A stretch of DNA of 34,349 nucleotides from Marine Group III euryarchaeote CG-Epi1. GTDB lineage: Archaea > Thermoplasmatota > Poseidoniia > MGIII > CG-Epi1. The translations under genes were made by a program, and so were the position numbers. Where the stretch lies: NCBI GenBank assembly GCA_001875345.1, contig MIZA01000006.1, positions 1-34,349 on the forward strand, read 5' to 3'. Positions 6,440 to 14,578 of this stretch are shown here, piece by piece. The stretch's first letter is position 1; every line of letters starts with the position of its first letter. The notes beneath the pieces are model-generated. The model ran no database searches, was not told where the DNA came from, and saw only the letters and a program-made list of their open reading frames with translations.

Positions 6440-7716
6440 TGAATCTAAAAGAATTTGTTGATTTACTGGAGAAAAATGGAAAACTCAAAAGAGTTACAAA
6501 AGAAGTTGATCCAGTTTATGAAGTCGCAGCCTTAATGGAAGATGCTGGAGATACTCCATTGTACTTAGAAAATGTGAAGGGGAGTGTTCTACCTTGTATT
6601 ACCAATATATGTTCTAGCAGAGAGCTAGTTGCACTGGCCCTTGAATGTGGTCCAAATGAGATTATTTCAAAAATTTCTAATGCAATTAACAACTTAAGTG
6701 AGCCTAAGACAGTCGACACAGATAGTTACAAGGAAATCGAAGCATCTCTTGACAATTTACCAATACTCACTCACCAAACAACAGACGGTGGTCCTTACAT
6801 AGCTTCAGCAATGGCAGTTGCTCATGATGAAGAACATGGAAGAAACATTTCTTTCCACAGAGCTATGAAAATTGATAGTAAGCATATGGTAATGAGAATT
6901 TTAGACAGACACCTTAAAGAATATATGGATAGAGGATTGAAAGAATTTGCTTACTGTAATGGGGTTTCGGTGCCTGTTTTACTTGGATCTGCAACTTCTT
7001 TTGAAATTGAGAGCGACGAAATGGCTGTAGCAAATGCTCTCGCAGATTCTCCTGTTATCGAAGTAGGCGGACATATGGTGCCCCAATCGGAAGTAGTTAT
7101 GATATGTGAATTTACAGGAGAGCTACACGATGAAGGCTCTTTCCTTGATTTAACAGAAACTCCTGACATTATTAGAAAAGGACCCGTAATTGAGATTAAG
7201 AAAATCTTCGTCAGAGACGATTCAATCTTTCATGCTTTATTGCCAAGTGGACCTGAACATAAAGTTCTCATGGGAATGCCTAGAGAACCAACCATATACA
7301 ACAAAGTGAATCAGGTTGTTGACTGTCATGATGTCTTTATGACACATGGTGGAGGCTCATGGTTGCATGGTGTTGTTGCCATCAATAAGAAAAACGATGA
7401 TGATGGATTGAAGGCTATTGACGCTGCATTTGCTGGGCATGAGTCAATGAAACATGTTTGGATTGTAGATTCTGATATTGATATCACGAACCCACAAGCC
7501 GTGGAATGGGCTATGGCTACAAGATTTCAAGGCGACAGAGGAATTGTTGTAAAAACTGGAGTCAAAGGATCTTCTTTGGATCCAAGTTCTAACCCAGAGA
7601 CACGTGAAACTGTAAAAGTCGGATTTGACTGTACAATACCTCTCGATAGGGATAAAGAAGATTTTACAAAACCTAAACCTGCTATGAAAGTAAAACTAGA
7701 AGATTACTTAGATTAA
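6439..7716 (+). CDS. UbiD-family decarboxylase, probable trans-anhydromevalonate 5-phosphate decarboxylase
   Basis: 425 residues of the UbiD family, whose members use prenyl-FMN and a metal ion to decarboxylate unsaturated acids. Recognisable parts are TTDGGPYIASAM (114-125), ISFHRAMKID (137-146), MRILDRHL, CEFTGELHDEGSFLDLTET (223-241) with the acidic residues expected at the active site, and FMTHGGGSWLHGVVAI. Between mevalonate kinase and an aconitase-X dehydratase, with UbiX next door, the best assignment is the archaeal mevalonate pathway enzyme turning trans-anhydromevalonate 5-phosphate into isopentenyl phosphate (known from Aeropyrum). It overlaps both neighbours by one base. A menaquinone- or aromatic-acid role cannot be excluded from sequence alone, but context argues against it. 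Confidence 0.88.
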   Translation: MNLKEFVDLLEKNGKLKRVTKEVDPVYEVAALMEDAGDTPLYLENVKGSVLPCITNICSSRELVALALECGPNEIISKISNAINNLSEPKTVDTDSYKEIEASLDNLPILTHQTTDGGPYIASAMAVAHDEEHGRNISFHRAMKIDSKHMVMRILDRHLKEYMDRGLKEFAYCNGVSVPVLLGSATSFEIESDEMAVANALADSPVIEVGGHMVPQSEVVMICEFTGELHDEGSFLDLTETPDIIRKGPVIEIKKIFVRDDSIFHALLPSGPEHKVLMGMPREPTIYNKVNQVVDCHDVFMTHGGGSWLHGVVAINKKNDDDGLKAIDAAFAGHESMKHVWIVDSDIDITNPQAVEWAMATRFQGDRGIVVKTGVKGSSLDPSSNPETRETVKVGFDCTIPLDRDKEDFTKPKPAMKVKLEDYLD

Positions 7717-9431
7717 TGATATTAACACCTGAACAAGAAAACATTCTGGAAGGTAAGCAAGGTAAAACAAGACAAAAAGCTATCCGTTTACTAATCGATT
7801 TAGGTAAAGCTGCTAAAGCAAACAGATTAGTTCCAGTAACTTCAGCTCATGTTTCTGGAGTTTCTCCTTTGACAGGAGGTGACGGGTTGATTAAATTTTT
7901 AGAGGATTTAGTAAGTGATAGTGACGGAACTGCAGTTGTAGAAACTAGCCTGAATTCTGCAGGTTGCGACAGGAATCGATTTGAAGAAATGGATATACCT
8001 GTAAAAGATTACGTTGAAAAACAGCAAATGATTTTAGATGCTTATGAAAAATTAGGAATTGAATTATCATTATCGTGTACACCTTACGATAACATACTAG
8101 AGAGGGGAAATGCTTCTTGGGCTGAATCAAATGCAGTATGCTTTGCTAATTCATACAGTGAACTTAGAACAAATAGGGAATCTGGTCTTTCAGCTCTTGC
8201 AACATCATTATCTGGATATACTCCTGAATATGGACTATTGCTAGATGAAAACAGAATTCCTAACATAAAAATTAATGTCCTATGTGAATTAAATGAGCCT
8301 GTAGATTATTCAATATTAGGTGATTGGATTGGAAAACAGATTGACCCAAGATGGAAACTTGAATTTGGTCCAATTCCCCACATACATGGGATTAAAGAAT
8401 TCGATTTTGAATCAAAAAAAGCTCTTACAGCAGCCTCTGCAAATTATGGTAGTGCTTTACTATTTGTGGACTCTTTTACTAAAAATCCAGACAAAACCAA
8501 TTACCAAGCAGAAATAGATTTTAACTATGAAGATTTGCAAAAAAGATATAGCGAATTGGCTCCTAAAACTAAAGTAGATTTAGTGACTATTGGATGTCCT
8601 CAAGCTTCAATTGAAGAAATTGAAAGAACTGCTGAATTAGTAGATGGTAAGGAAATTCCTGATAAACGACTTTGGGTTTTTACTTCTGCAATAAACTTTG
8701 ATAAAGCAAAAAAAGAAGGATATGTTGACATTATTGAGAGTGCTGGAGGTATGGTACTAAGAGAAACCTGTCCTGAAGTAGTTCATTACAACCACGATAA
8801 AGTTAAGCATATACTTACTAATTCAATGAAAGCTGAACACTACTTGAAATCTGGCTTAAATTCAATAAATACTTCAGTATCTAGACTTTCTGAATGCATA
8901 AAATTTGCAGAAAACAAAGATTTAGTAACTGGCAAAACTGTAAAATCGATAAAAACAAAAAATAAAACTTTAATCACAAATAAGACTTTGAAAACTGGAC
9001 CACTTGAGAGTTCAGGTAAAGGGCTAGAGTCACAAAGTGAATGGGAAATTACAGGAGAAGCTCTTGTTACAGATGTACCAATCACTTTCTTGGGATTTGT
9101 AAACAGGGAAACTGGAACTATTGAAGAGGAAGGACATCCGCTAGATGGTATATCAATGGCAAATAAAATACTTATTTTTCCAAAAGGGAGTGGATCCACT
9201 GTAGCACCCTACGTTTTACTAGGATTATTCTATAACGGGAATGGACCAAAAGCAATTATTAACACTGACTTGGATCAACAAACTATACCTGCTTGTAGCT
9301 TATTGGCAGTACCATATGCACATTCTTTTGAGGATAATCCGTGTTTAGAAATTAATTCGGGAGATAAAATCAACCTAGCTTTAAAAGATGATAATGTATC
9401 ATTAAGGATTATTGATAGAAATGGACATTAA
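7716..9431 (+). CDS. fused aconitase X, probable phosphomevalonate dehydratase
   Basis: 571 residues. Residues 1-405 match the aconitase X large subunit: LTPEQENILEGKQG, the LVPVTSAHVSGVSPLTGGDG segment (38-57), and cysteines at 84 (NSAGCD), 294 (IGCPQAS) and 352 (ETCPEV) that are plausible iron-sulfur ligands. A Lys/Thr-rich linker (about 406-440) leads to the small swivel subunit (441-571; EALVTDVPITFLGF, HPLDGISMANKILIFPKGSG, ACSLLAVPYAHSFEDNP). In many archaea the two subunits are separate genes; here they are one chain. The enzyme dehydrates mevalonate 5-phosphate to trans-anhydromevalonate 5-phosphate. Another hydro-lyase substrate is possible for the family, but the operon makes this assignment strong. 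Confidence 0.88.
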   Translation: MILTPEQENILEGKQGKTRQKAIRLLIDLGKAAKANRLVPVTSAHVSGVSPLTGGDGLIKFLEDLVSDSDGTAVVETSLNSAGCDRNRFEEMDIPVKDYVEKQQMILDAYEKLGIELSLSCTPYDNILERGNASWAESNAVCFANSYSELRTNRESGLSALATSLSGYTPEYGLLLDENRIPNIKINVLCELNEPVDYSILGDWIGKQIDPRWKLEFGPIPHIHGIKEFDFESKKALTAASANYGSALLFVDSFTKNPDKTNYQAEIDFNYEDLQKRYSELAPKTKVDLVTIGCPQASIEEIERTAELVDGKEIPDKRLWVFTSAINFDKAKKEGYVDIIESAGGMVLRETCPEVVHYNHDKVKHILTNSMKAEHYLKSGLNSINTSVSRLSECIKFAENKDLVTGKTVKSIKTKNKTLITNKTLKTGPLESSGKGLESQSEWEITGEALVTDVPITFLGFVNRETGTIEEEGHPLDGISMANKILIFPKGSGSTVAPYVLLGLFYNGNGPKAIINTDLDQQTIPACSLLAVPYAHSFEDNPCLEINSGDKINLALKDDNVSLRIIDRNGH

Positions 9432-9888
9432 CTTAATTATTTTAATCCTGTTAGCCACAGTAATAGTTGGATATTTAGTCATGATTAATGTAATTTATTA
9501 CTTGTCACCAACAGTTCCAAGAGATGTTTTTCCAAAAAAAAGATTCGGTAGAAATAATTGTACAAGAATAGCTGAAAATCCTAATAGAGGAGAGGGGATG
9601 AAACCATTAATTACGTTATCATCTATAGAGGAAGTTCAAGAAAATGCAAAAAATATAATTATTAACATGCCGCGAACAAGAATAGTAACTGAAAAAAATG
9701 GATTTATGCACTTTGTTCAAATTACACCTTTATTCAGGTTTTACGATGATATTTTTGTAAAGTTGTTCACCGAAGATGGAAAAACAAATATTTGGCTTCA
9801 AAGTCAATCAAGATTAGGCCTGCATGACTTAATGGTAAATGAAAAGCGGATTAAGCATATATATTCTAAATTAAAAGAACTAACGTAA
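9421..9888 (+). CDS. DUF1499-family membrane-anchored protein
   Basis: About 155 residues from the ATG at 9421, which overlaps the dehydratase gene by 11 bases; a TTG nine bases upstream is possible. One hydrophobic helix (LIILILLATVIVGYLVMINV) anchors the N-terminus, and the rest is soluble. The C-terminal half carries the DUF1499 pattern: PLFRFYDDIFVKLF, then SQSRLGLHDLMVNEKRIKHI (compare SaSRvGysDlGvNrkRi). The function of this family is unknown. It probably shares the mevalonate transcript and ends inside the last nine bases of the oppositely oriented acyltransferase gene. Confidence 0.75.
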   Translation: MDINLIILILLATVIVGYLVMINVIYYLSPTVPRDVFPKKRFGRNNCTRIAENPNRGEGMKPLITLSSIEEVQENAKNIIINMPRTRIVTEKNGFMHFVQITPLFRFYDDIFVKLFTEDGKTNIWLQSQSRLGLHDLMVNEKRIKHIYSKLKELT

Positions 9889-10569
9889 TTTGTCTTTAAT
9901 GTAATTTTTCATTCGAGGTAGTATTTTTCTAGATTCCCAATAATCCTCACATTCTTCAGAAAGTAATTTGATTTCTTTCATGACTTCATCAGTAAATTCT
10001 CTTAGATTTTCTTTATTAGATTCCGAATTTGGGAAATACATTGGTTCTCCAAACTTGTAATAAAATTTCCTCCAAGGTCTTGGTACTCTTTTAGACACTG
10101 GCCACACTCCATCAGTTTGCCTAATTGCAACGGGAACTACCGCAGCACCTGTGTGAGCTGCAAGTCTGGCTACTCCTGTTTTTCCTTGTGCCATTTTACC
10201 ATCTTTTGATCTTGTACCCTCTGGAAAAATACCAATAGCTCCATCCTCTTCCAATATCTTTATTGCATTCTCTAAACCTTTAACTCCTCCAGCTTCTCTA
10301 TCTACAGGAATTACTCCAACTCTCTCAAAAACTAAACGTCTAATTCGACCGTCAAAGTGCTCCTTTTTTGATAAGTATGAAACTGGCCTTTTGACTGCTG
10401 TCATTATGAATGCAGGATCTATGTGAGAAAGATGATTAGCTGCAATTATTAGAGGGCCATCTACAGGTATTTTATCTCTATCGAGGTACCTAGGACGAAA
10501 CATTATTCTCAAAAACGTACCCAACGTTAATCTCGTTGTTGTGTAAGATAATGGAGTACGCTTTGACAT
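9880..10569 (-). CDS. PlsC-like 1-acylglycerol-phosphate acyltransferase
   Basis: 229 residues with all the glycerolipid acyltransferase signatures: block I NHLSHID (H46-x4-D51), block II around ERVGVIPVDRE (82-92), block III FPEGTRSKDGK (115-125) and block IV VPVAIRQTDGVWP. Such enzymes transfer a fatty acyl group to lysophosphatidate at the membrane; a short hydrophobic region at the N-terminus fits peripheral attachment. This is a bacterial/eukaryotic activity, unexpected in a cell with isoprenoid ether lipids, yet PlsC-like genes have been reported in marine group II archaea. Its acceptor may not be glycerol phosphate. Transcribed alone towards the mevalonate operon. Confidence 0.9.
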   Translation of the reverse strand: MSKRTPLSYTTTRLTLGTFLRIMFRPRYLDRDKIPVDGPLIIAANHLSHIDPAFIMTAVKRPVSYLSKKEHFDGRIRRLVFERVGVIPVDREAGGVKGLENAIKILEEDGAIGIFPEGTRSKDGKMAQGKTGVARLAAHTGAAVVPVAIRQTDGVWPVSKRVPRPWRKFYYKFGEPMYFPNSESNKENLREFTDEVMKEIKLLSEECEDYWESRKILPRMKNYIKDKLR

Positions 10570-10611
10570 TAATTTGTCAATAGAAGGTAGATAATATAGT
10601 ACTTTGTTTTT

Positions 10612-10878
10612 TTAAATCAACGATTGTTCTTCTAAAATTACAGTTTGTACATCTTTTAATGAATTTAAGCCATCTTCAACTTCTGTAGCAAAGCCATCTC
10701 TATCGATTCCTATAATTGCTATCATAATTGCTTTAAGTCCAAAGGCAAACGGTTTAATTTCATGTGCACCAAATTTTGCATCTTCAGGAAGAACTCCTGG
10801 TATTTCTGAAACAATAGCTTCTATATCTGAATCTGGAGATTCTGGCATCAATCTGTATTTTAGAGCAACTTCACCCAT
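10612..10878 (-). CDS. ef1b: elongation factor aEF-1beta
   Basis: About 88 residues from the ATG at 10878 (MGEVALKYRLMPES), matching the 85-91 residue length of archaeal EF-1beta. A longer frame starting at 10929 adds 17 unrelated residues and is rejected. The protein is the nucleotide exchange factor of EF-1alpha. The family core is visible: MPESPDSDIEAI, then HEIKPFAFGLKAIMIAIIG and the DGFATEVEDGLNSLKDVQTV end. It stands alone between the acyltransferase and a divergent exported-protein gene. Confident in identity, moderately so in the exact start. Confidence 0.88.
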   Translation of the reverse strand: MGEVALKYRLMPESPDSDIEAIVSEIPGVLPEDAKFGAHEIKPFAFGLKAIMIAIIGIDRDGFATEVEDGLNSLKDVQTVILEEQSLI

Positions 10879-10960
10879 AATTAATGTAGCTAAAAGGGGC
10901 CAATTAATTAATTTGGGCATCCAGAACAAATATTATTACTACTGATTAACATCATTAGTT

Positions 10961-11614
10961 ATGGAAGAACCTGAATTGCGTATCGGAGGTTGGGTTCAAC
11001 AAAAAAAACGAGGTAAAATTAGAAGATTATTTAGCTTTTTACTTATCATAACTGTAGGATTAATAGTTGGAGGTCCTGCACTAGTTAGTTACCATAGCGT
11101 AGATGTTGACGACGGCTCACTTTATCTAAATGCAGGAGTGTGGAATGGACCTTTTGAAAATGAAAATACCAAAGAATTTAATGGACACTTAAAAATATCG
11201 AAAAAAAGTTATGAAAGTTTAGATGGAGAATCTGGAAAACTAATTATCTTATCATTAAGTTCTTTAGTTAATTTAGAAAATTTAAATTATCAAAATATAG
11301 TCGTTAACAAAGTAAAACAACAAATGGTAAACGAGGGCCTAGAACTTCAATCTAATGGAAACATTCTTACTGAAGTAAACTCTGTACTTCCTATCGGGAC
11401 TTCCATATATCAGTGGACTGCTAAAACAACTGATGATTCCATTTATTTCAGCTCAGATTATGATGGTGAACTATTTGTCAAAGTCTATTCATGGAGCCTT
11501 TGTACTGGTCCAATGGAAGAATTTGACTGCAAAGCAATTATTAGTATAGCGATTGGAGTGGCTCAAAAGGATATATTACAGGCTACTGACTTGATCGAAA
11601 ACGTGAGAATCTAA
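10961..11614 (+). CDS. single-pass anchored exported protein, unknown
   Basis: 217 residues. A basic cytoplasmic start (QQKKRGKIRRL) precedes one hydrophobic helix (about 24-44, LFSFLLIITVGLIVGGPALV). The remaining 170 residues are beta-rich and lie outside the membrane by the positive-inside rule. Two cysteines late in the chain (CTGPMEEFDC) could form a disulfide. The gene ends one base before TFS, so the two are likely co-transcribed. I recognise no family. Confidence 0.7.
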   Translation: MEEPELRIGGWVQQKKRGKIRRLFSFLLIITVGLIVGGPALVSYHSVDVDDGSLYLNAGVWNGPFENENTKEFNGHLKISKKSYESLDGESGKLIILSLSSLVNLENLNYQNIVVNKVKQQMVNEGLELQSNGNILTEVNSVLPIGTSIYQWTAKTTDDSIYFSSDYDGELFVKVYSWSLCTGPMEEFDCKAIISIAIGVAQKDILQATDLIENVRI

Positions 11615-11615
11615 A

Positions 11616-11930
11616 ATGTTCTGTCCAAAATGTAAAGCCATGCTCGTTTTAAACCGAGGAACCGGTCAAAGAGAGTGTAAAAGACCTAATTGTGGATACT
11701 CTGAAGGTAAGGGTGAAACTAAAATCACAAGCAGAGAAATGGAAAAAAAGGAAATTGTAGTAACTGAAGGTTTAGAGGGAACTCTGCCCACTGCAAAGAT
11801 AATTTGTGAAAAATGCGGACATAATGAAGCTACTTGGGTGATAAGGCAAACCCGGGCTGCAGATGAACCATCAACTCGAATTTATCAGTGCACTAATTCT
11901 AAGTGTAAGCATAAATGGAGAGAATATTAA
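11616..11930 (+). CDS. tfs: transcription factor S (TFS, TFIIS/RpoM-like)
   Basis: 104 residues with two zinc ribbons. The N-terminal ribbon has C3, C6, C21 and C26; the C-terminal one has C64, C67, C92 and C97. The second member of each pair has an unusual C-x4-C spacing (CKRPNC, CTNSKC). The RNA-cleavage hairpin RQTRAADEP (78-86) keeps the acidic D83-E84 pair that enters the polymerase active site and stimulates transcript cleavage and rescue of backtracked polymerase. The C-terminal HKWREY is the family ending. It follows the anchored protein by one base and its stop overlaps the opposing gene's stop. Confidence 0.95.
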   Translation: MFCPKCKAMLVLNRGTGQRECKRPNCGYSEGKGETKITSREMEKKEIVVTEGLEGTLPTAKIICEKCGHNEATWVIRQTRAADEPSTRIYQCTNSKCKHKWREY

Positions 11931-14308
11931 ACAAACTTAGCATTAAATTCCAATAACTTGTTTTTAAGATACAAGGCCATCTCCTCTTTCAATTCAGATG
12001 AATTATCAATATCGTTAGAATGACAAATTAATTCTAAAGCAACCCTCAATGATTCATCCTCACCTAATTTACGTAAGAAAATCATAGACAAATATTTGGA
12101 TCCCTCTAAACTAGATTCTCCAGAGTGGTAAATTATTGATCGTGTATCTTCTTCTTTCAAATTACAAAGGTGAAGACCTGGCATTCCCTTTGCAATTTTT
12201 GTAATTTTACTAAGCTGTAAGCCTTCAACATTAAAGGAAGTATGTGATGTATTATCCTTAAAATTCAGTCTTTCGGATTCATGCTCTGATTCAGATAACT
12301 GTAGAGGTTTTACGTAACAACCTAAAAAATTTGTTTCGATTTCTCCTAGCCAATCCGTACATTTTCTTCCAACTGCATCAAAGTACTGTATAACTAAAAT
12401 AACTCTCGTATTTGCTCTACTTTTAGGAGAAAATGAGAACGTAATTGGAGAAGACTCTCCAGACTTAAGATGATTAATTCTAATAACGCCTGAAGGAGGT
12501 GAAAGTAAATCTAGACCATTACCTTCAATCTTAGCTCTGACATTCATATTTTCTAACTTATTTTCTGAATTATTCAACAGATCTAATTTTAGCTCAACAT
12601 CCTTTCTACTCCTAAAACGAGCTCGGTTTAATTTTATTGAATCATTAGAGGTATTATAATCAACAAAAGCCATGTGACTCTCCATTTTTTCTAAAATTAC
12701 TTCACTCTTGAGAGAGCGGGCAGCTATATTGTTAGAGTAAGTGTGGAAAAAATCTTGAAGTTTATTGTCCACATTTCCAGACTCTAGCCAACCTATTATC
12801 AAGCGATTAACATCAACTTCTAATTTTTTTAAGTCATTAACCGATTGATCAATTAATTTTTTGATGTTTAGAACTTCATCTGTAATTCCTTTCTTTGCAT
12901 CTCTGATAAAAATTTTTTGATCAAAAATGCTATCATTCTTAATTTTTGTTAAATCATACCTTTCTAATTTGGATAACAAATGATTTGCAAATTCAGATAG
13001 GTTGTCATAATTGGAATTGTCCTTAATATCACCATACAAAGAAAAGTAAGGATATATGAGAGGAACCATTTCGTCAGTTTGTGCACCTTGAAGAGACAAT
13101 AAATCCATAAATTCGGGCAACGAATCTAAATAATTGACATGACGTCTATGAAGATGTTCTAACTTAGTCCTTAATTCCACTATCGTTTTGAAAGAATTCT
13201 TAAGTGACACAAAATTGCCTCCGGATTGTTCACTTACTAAAGTAAAATTATCTTCTAAGTCTCCAATATTTGACTCATAGAAAGATACTTTAGAAATTAA
13301 AGACTCTATATTTTCTAGGTTAAGGTTAACTTGATTTCTTAAAAAACCTTCATTTTGAAACCAATGAATTTTATTTTCTGATGCTATAACTACGTCTCCT
13401 CCAAAACTCGAAAAAGAAAAATCTACTACTCTTTCTCTAGCATAGTATGACCAGGCTTGTTCTCCATTTTCATCTAAAACATGAAAGTAATTATTAGAAT
13501 ACAATCCAGTCATCATTCCTGAATTAACTATATTGAAATTTTGCAAATCATCTTCAGATGAATATGTCCATAATTCATCACCGTTCCTATCTTGACAAAC
13601 TAATTTTTTATCACCCTCAACATAATAGTTCATTAATGAGTTATTAGAATATCTAACACGACGTACATCTGCCAAATCTTTTTGCCATATATGGTGCCCA
13701 GTCAATGAAAAAGATATAAGATTTTTATCATTAATTGAAATTCCTCCGTCATCTGAAAAAAAAGTCTTTACCTGCCCTGATATTTCTAAAATTTTATCAA
13801 ACTCATTTTCTGAAGATAATGAATATATTTGATTCGTAGTTGAAATCAAAAAAGCTCCGCTCGTCGTATAGTACATATCAATAATATATTCTGGAAAATT
13901 ATAATCCCATTCTAGATCACCAAACCGATTTAAAAATACTACAAATTTTTCTCCCCTCAAAACTATATTTTTTCCAAAAGGATCTAGCTCAAAATCATCA
14001 ATAAGGCCATCTGAAATATACTCCCATTTTAAATTGCCCCAATAATCAAAACAAAATAACTTTTTTGAGCTCAAAACAAAAATATTTTCCAAATCACTAG
14101 ATATTTTTAATTCATAACCTCCATCAATATCCACGACATTCAGTAACTCTCTATCGTTGAAAATATTCATTGAAGTTGAAGTCAATGCAACGGCTATTTT
14201 ACCTTCTAAATCACATTCTAGAGATAAAATTTTATCTTTAACTGGCTGTTTAGCCAATAGCTTAACCGGTTTCCAAGACTCCTGCTTTACTGAGGTACTT
14301 CTTAACAT
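11927..14308 (-). CDS. 793-residue beta-propeller / helical / beta-sandwich protein, unknown
   Basis: Residues 25-325 form a PQQ/WD-like beta-propeller. Five regularly spaced turns mark the blades: DYWGNLKWEY (88-97), NRFGDLEWDY (127-136), SLTGHHIWQK (201-210), DRNGDELWTY (240-249) and DENGEQAWSY (279-288). A long helical region with coiled-coil character follows (about 330-560), then a beta-sandwich-like domain (about 570-690; KSGESSPITFSFSPKSRAN resembles archaeal Ig/CARDB-type adhesion or trafficking modules), then a final alpha-helical part. There is no signal peptide or membrane helix, so it should be cytoplasmic. The architecture suggests a scaffold. It is monocistronic and ends tail-to-tail with TFS. 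No known family recognised. Confidence 0.8.
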   Translation of the reverse strand: MLRSTSVKQESWKPVKLLAKQPVKDKILSLECDLEGKIAVALTSTSMNIFNDRELLNVVDIDGGYELKISSDLENIFVLSSKKLFCFDYWGNLKWEYISDGLIDDFELDPFGKNIVLRGEKFVVFLNRFGDLEWDYNFPEYIIDMYYTTSGAFLISTTNQIYSLSSENEFDKILEISGQVKTFFSDDGGISINDKNLISFSLTGHHIWQKDLADVRRVRYSNNSLMNYYVEGDKKLVCQDRNGDELWTYSSEDDLQNFNIVNSGMMTGLYSNNYFHVLDENGEQAWSYYARERVVDFSFSSFGGDVVIASENKIHWFQNEGFLRNQVNLNLENIESLISKVSFYESNIGDLEDNFTLVSEQSGGNFVSLKNSFKTIVELRTKLEHLHRRHVNYLDSLPEFMDLLSLQGAQTDEMVPLIYPYFSLYGDIKDNSNYDNLSEFANHLLSKLERYDLTKIKNDSIFDQKIFIRDAKKGITDEVLNIKKLIDQSVNDLKKLEVDVNRLIIGWLESGNVDNKLQDFFHTYSNNIAARSLKSEVILEKMESHMAFVDYNTSNDSIKLNRARFRSRKDVELKLDLLNNSENKLENMNVRAKIEGNGLDLLSPPSGVIRINHLKSGESSPITFSFSPKSRANTRVILVIQYFDAVGRKCTDWLGEIETNFLGCYVKPLQLSESEHESERLNFKDNTSHTSFNVEGLQLSKITKIAKGMPGLHLCNLKEEDTRSIIYHSGESSLEGSKYLSMIFLRKLGEDESLRVALELICHSNDIDNSSELKEEMALYLKNKLLEFNAKFV

Positions 14309-14367
14309 GAATTATTGATTTTTTCCTATTGTGTATAACTAAATGCTGCTAAATAAATACAAATGCT

Positions 14368-14444
14368 TGGAGCCACCGGAGGGATTTGAACCCTCGGCCT
14401 GCTGATTACAAGTCAGCCGCTCAACCGGGCTAAGCTACGGTGGC
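14368..14444 (-). tRNA. trnT-TGT: tRNA-Thr (anticodon UGU)
   Basis: Read on the minus strand from 14444: acceptor GCCACCG pairs with CGGTGGC, followed by T8-A9, a D arm with GG, anticodon stem GCTGA/TCAGC with loop CTTGTAA (anticodon TGT), T arm GAGGG-TTCAAAT-CCCTC, discriminator T and encoded CCA (14368-14370). Two further bases could extend the acceptor helix, but U8 placement fixes the 5' end at 14444. It reads ACA and probably other ACN threonine codons. Confidence 0.95.
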
Positions 14445-14518
14445 TCGAAACCCTTTCGGACTACTCTAACAAAAAGCTTTACCCCAACTTTTCACATTTT
14501 TTAGAAAAAATGCCGAAC

Positions 14519-14570
14519 AGTATATATACGGGCCTCTTGTCGGCTGAAACCTCGATTCATTGAGAAGGAG
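14519..14570 (+). promoter_or_regulatory. rps12 promoter and Shine-Dalgarno site
   Basis: A strong TATA box, AGTATATATAC, lies at about 14519-14529, placing transcription start near 14550 and leaving a leader of about 25-30 bases. The leader carries GAAGGAG (14564-14570) eight bases before the GTG start, a good match to the 16S rRNA 3' end. An ATG immediately followed by TAA sits between the two (14573-14578). Confidence 0.65.
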
Positions 14571-14578
14571 ATATGTAA

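Noticed and set aside
10612-10929. Longer aEF-1beta starting at 10929
   Set aside because: The extra 17 residues do not match the family, whose members begin at the MGEVALKYRL position.
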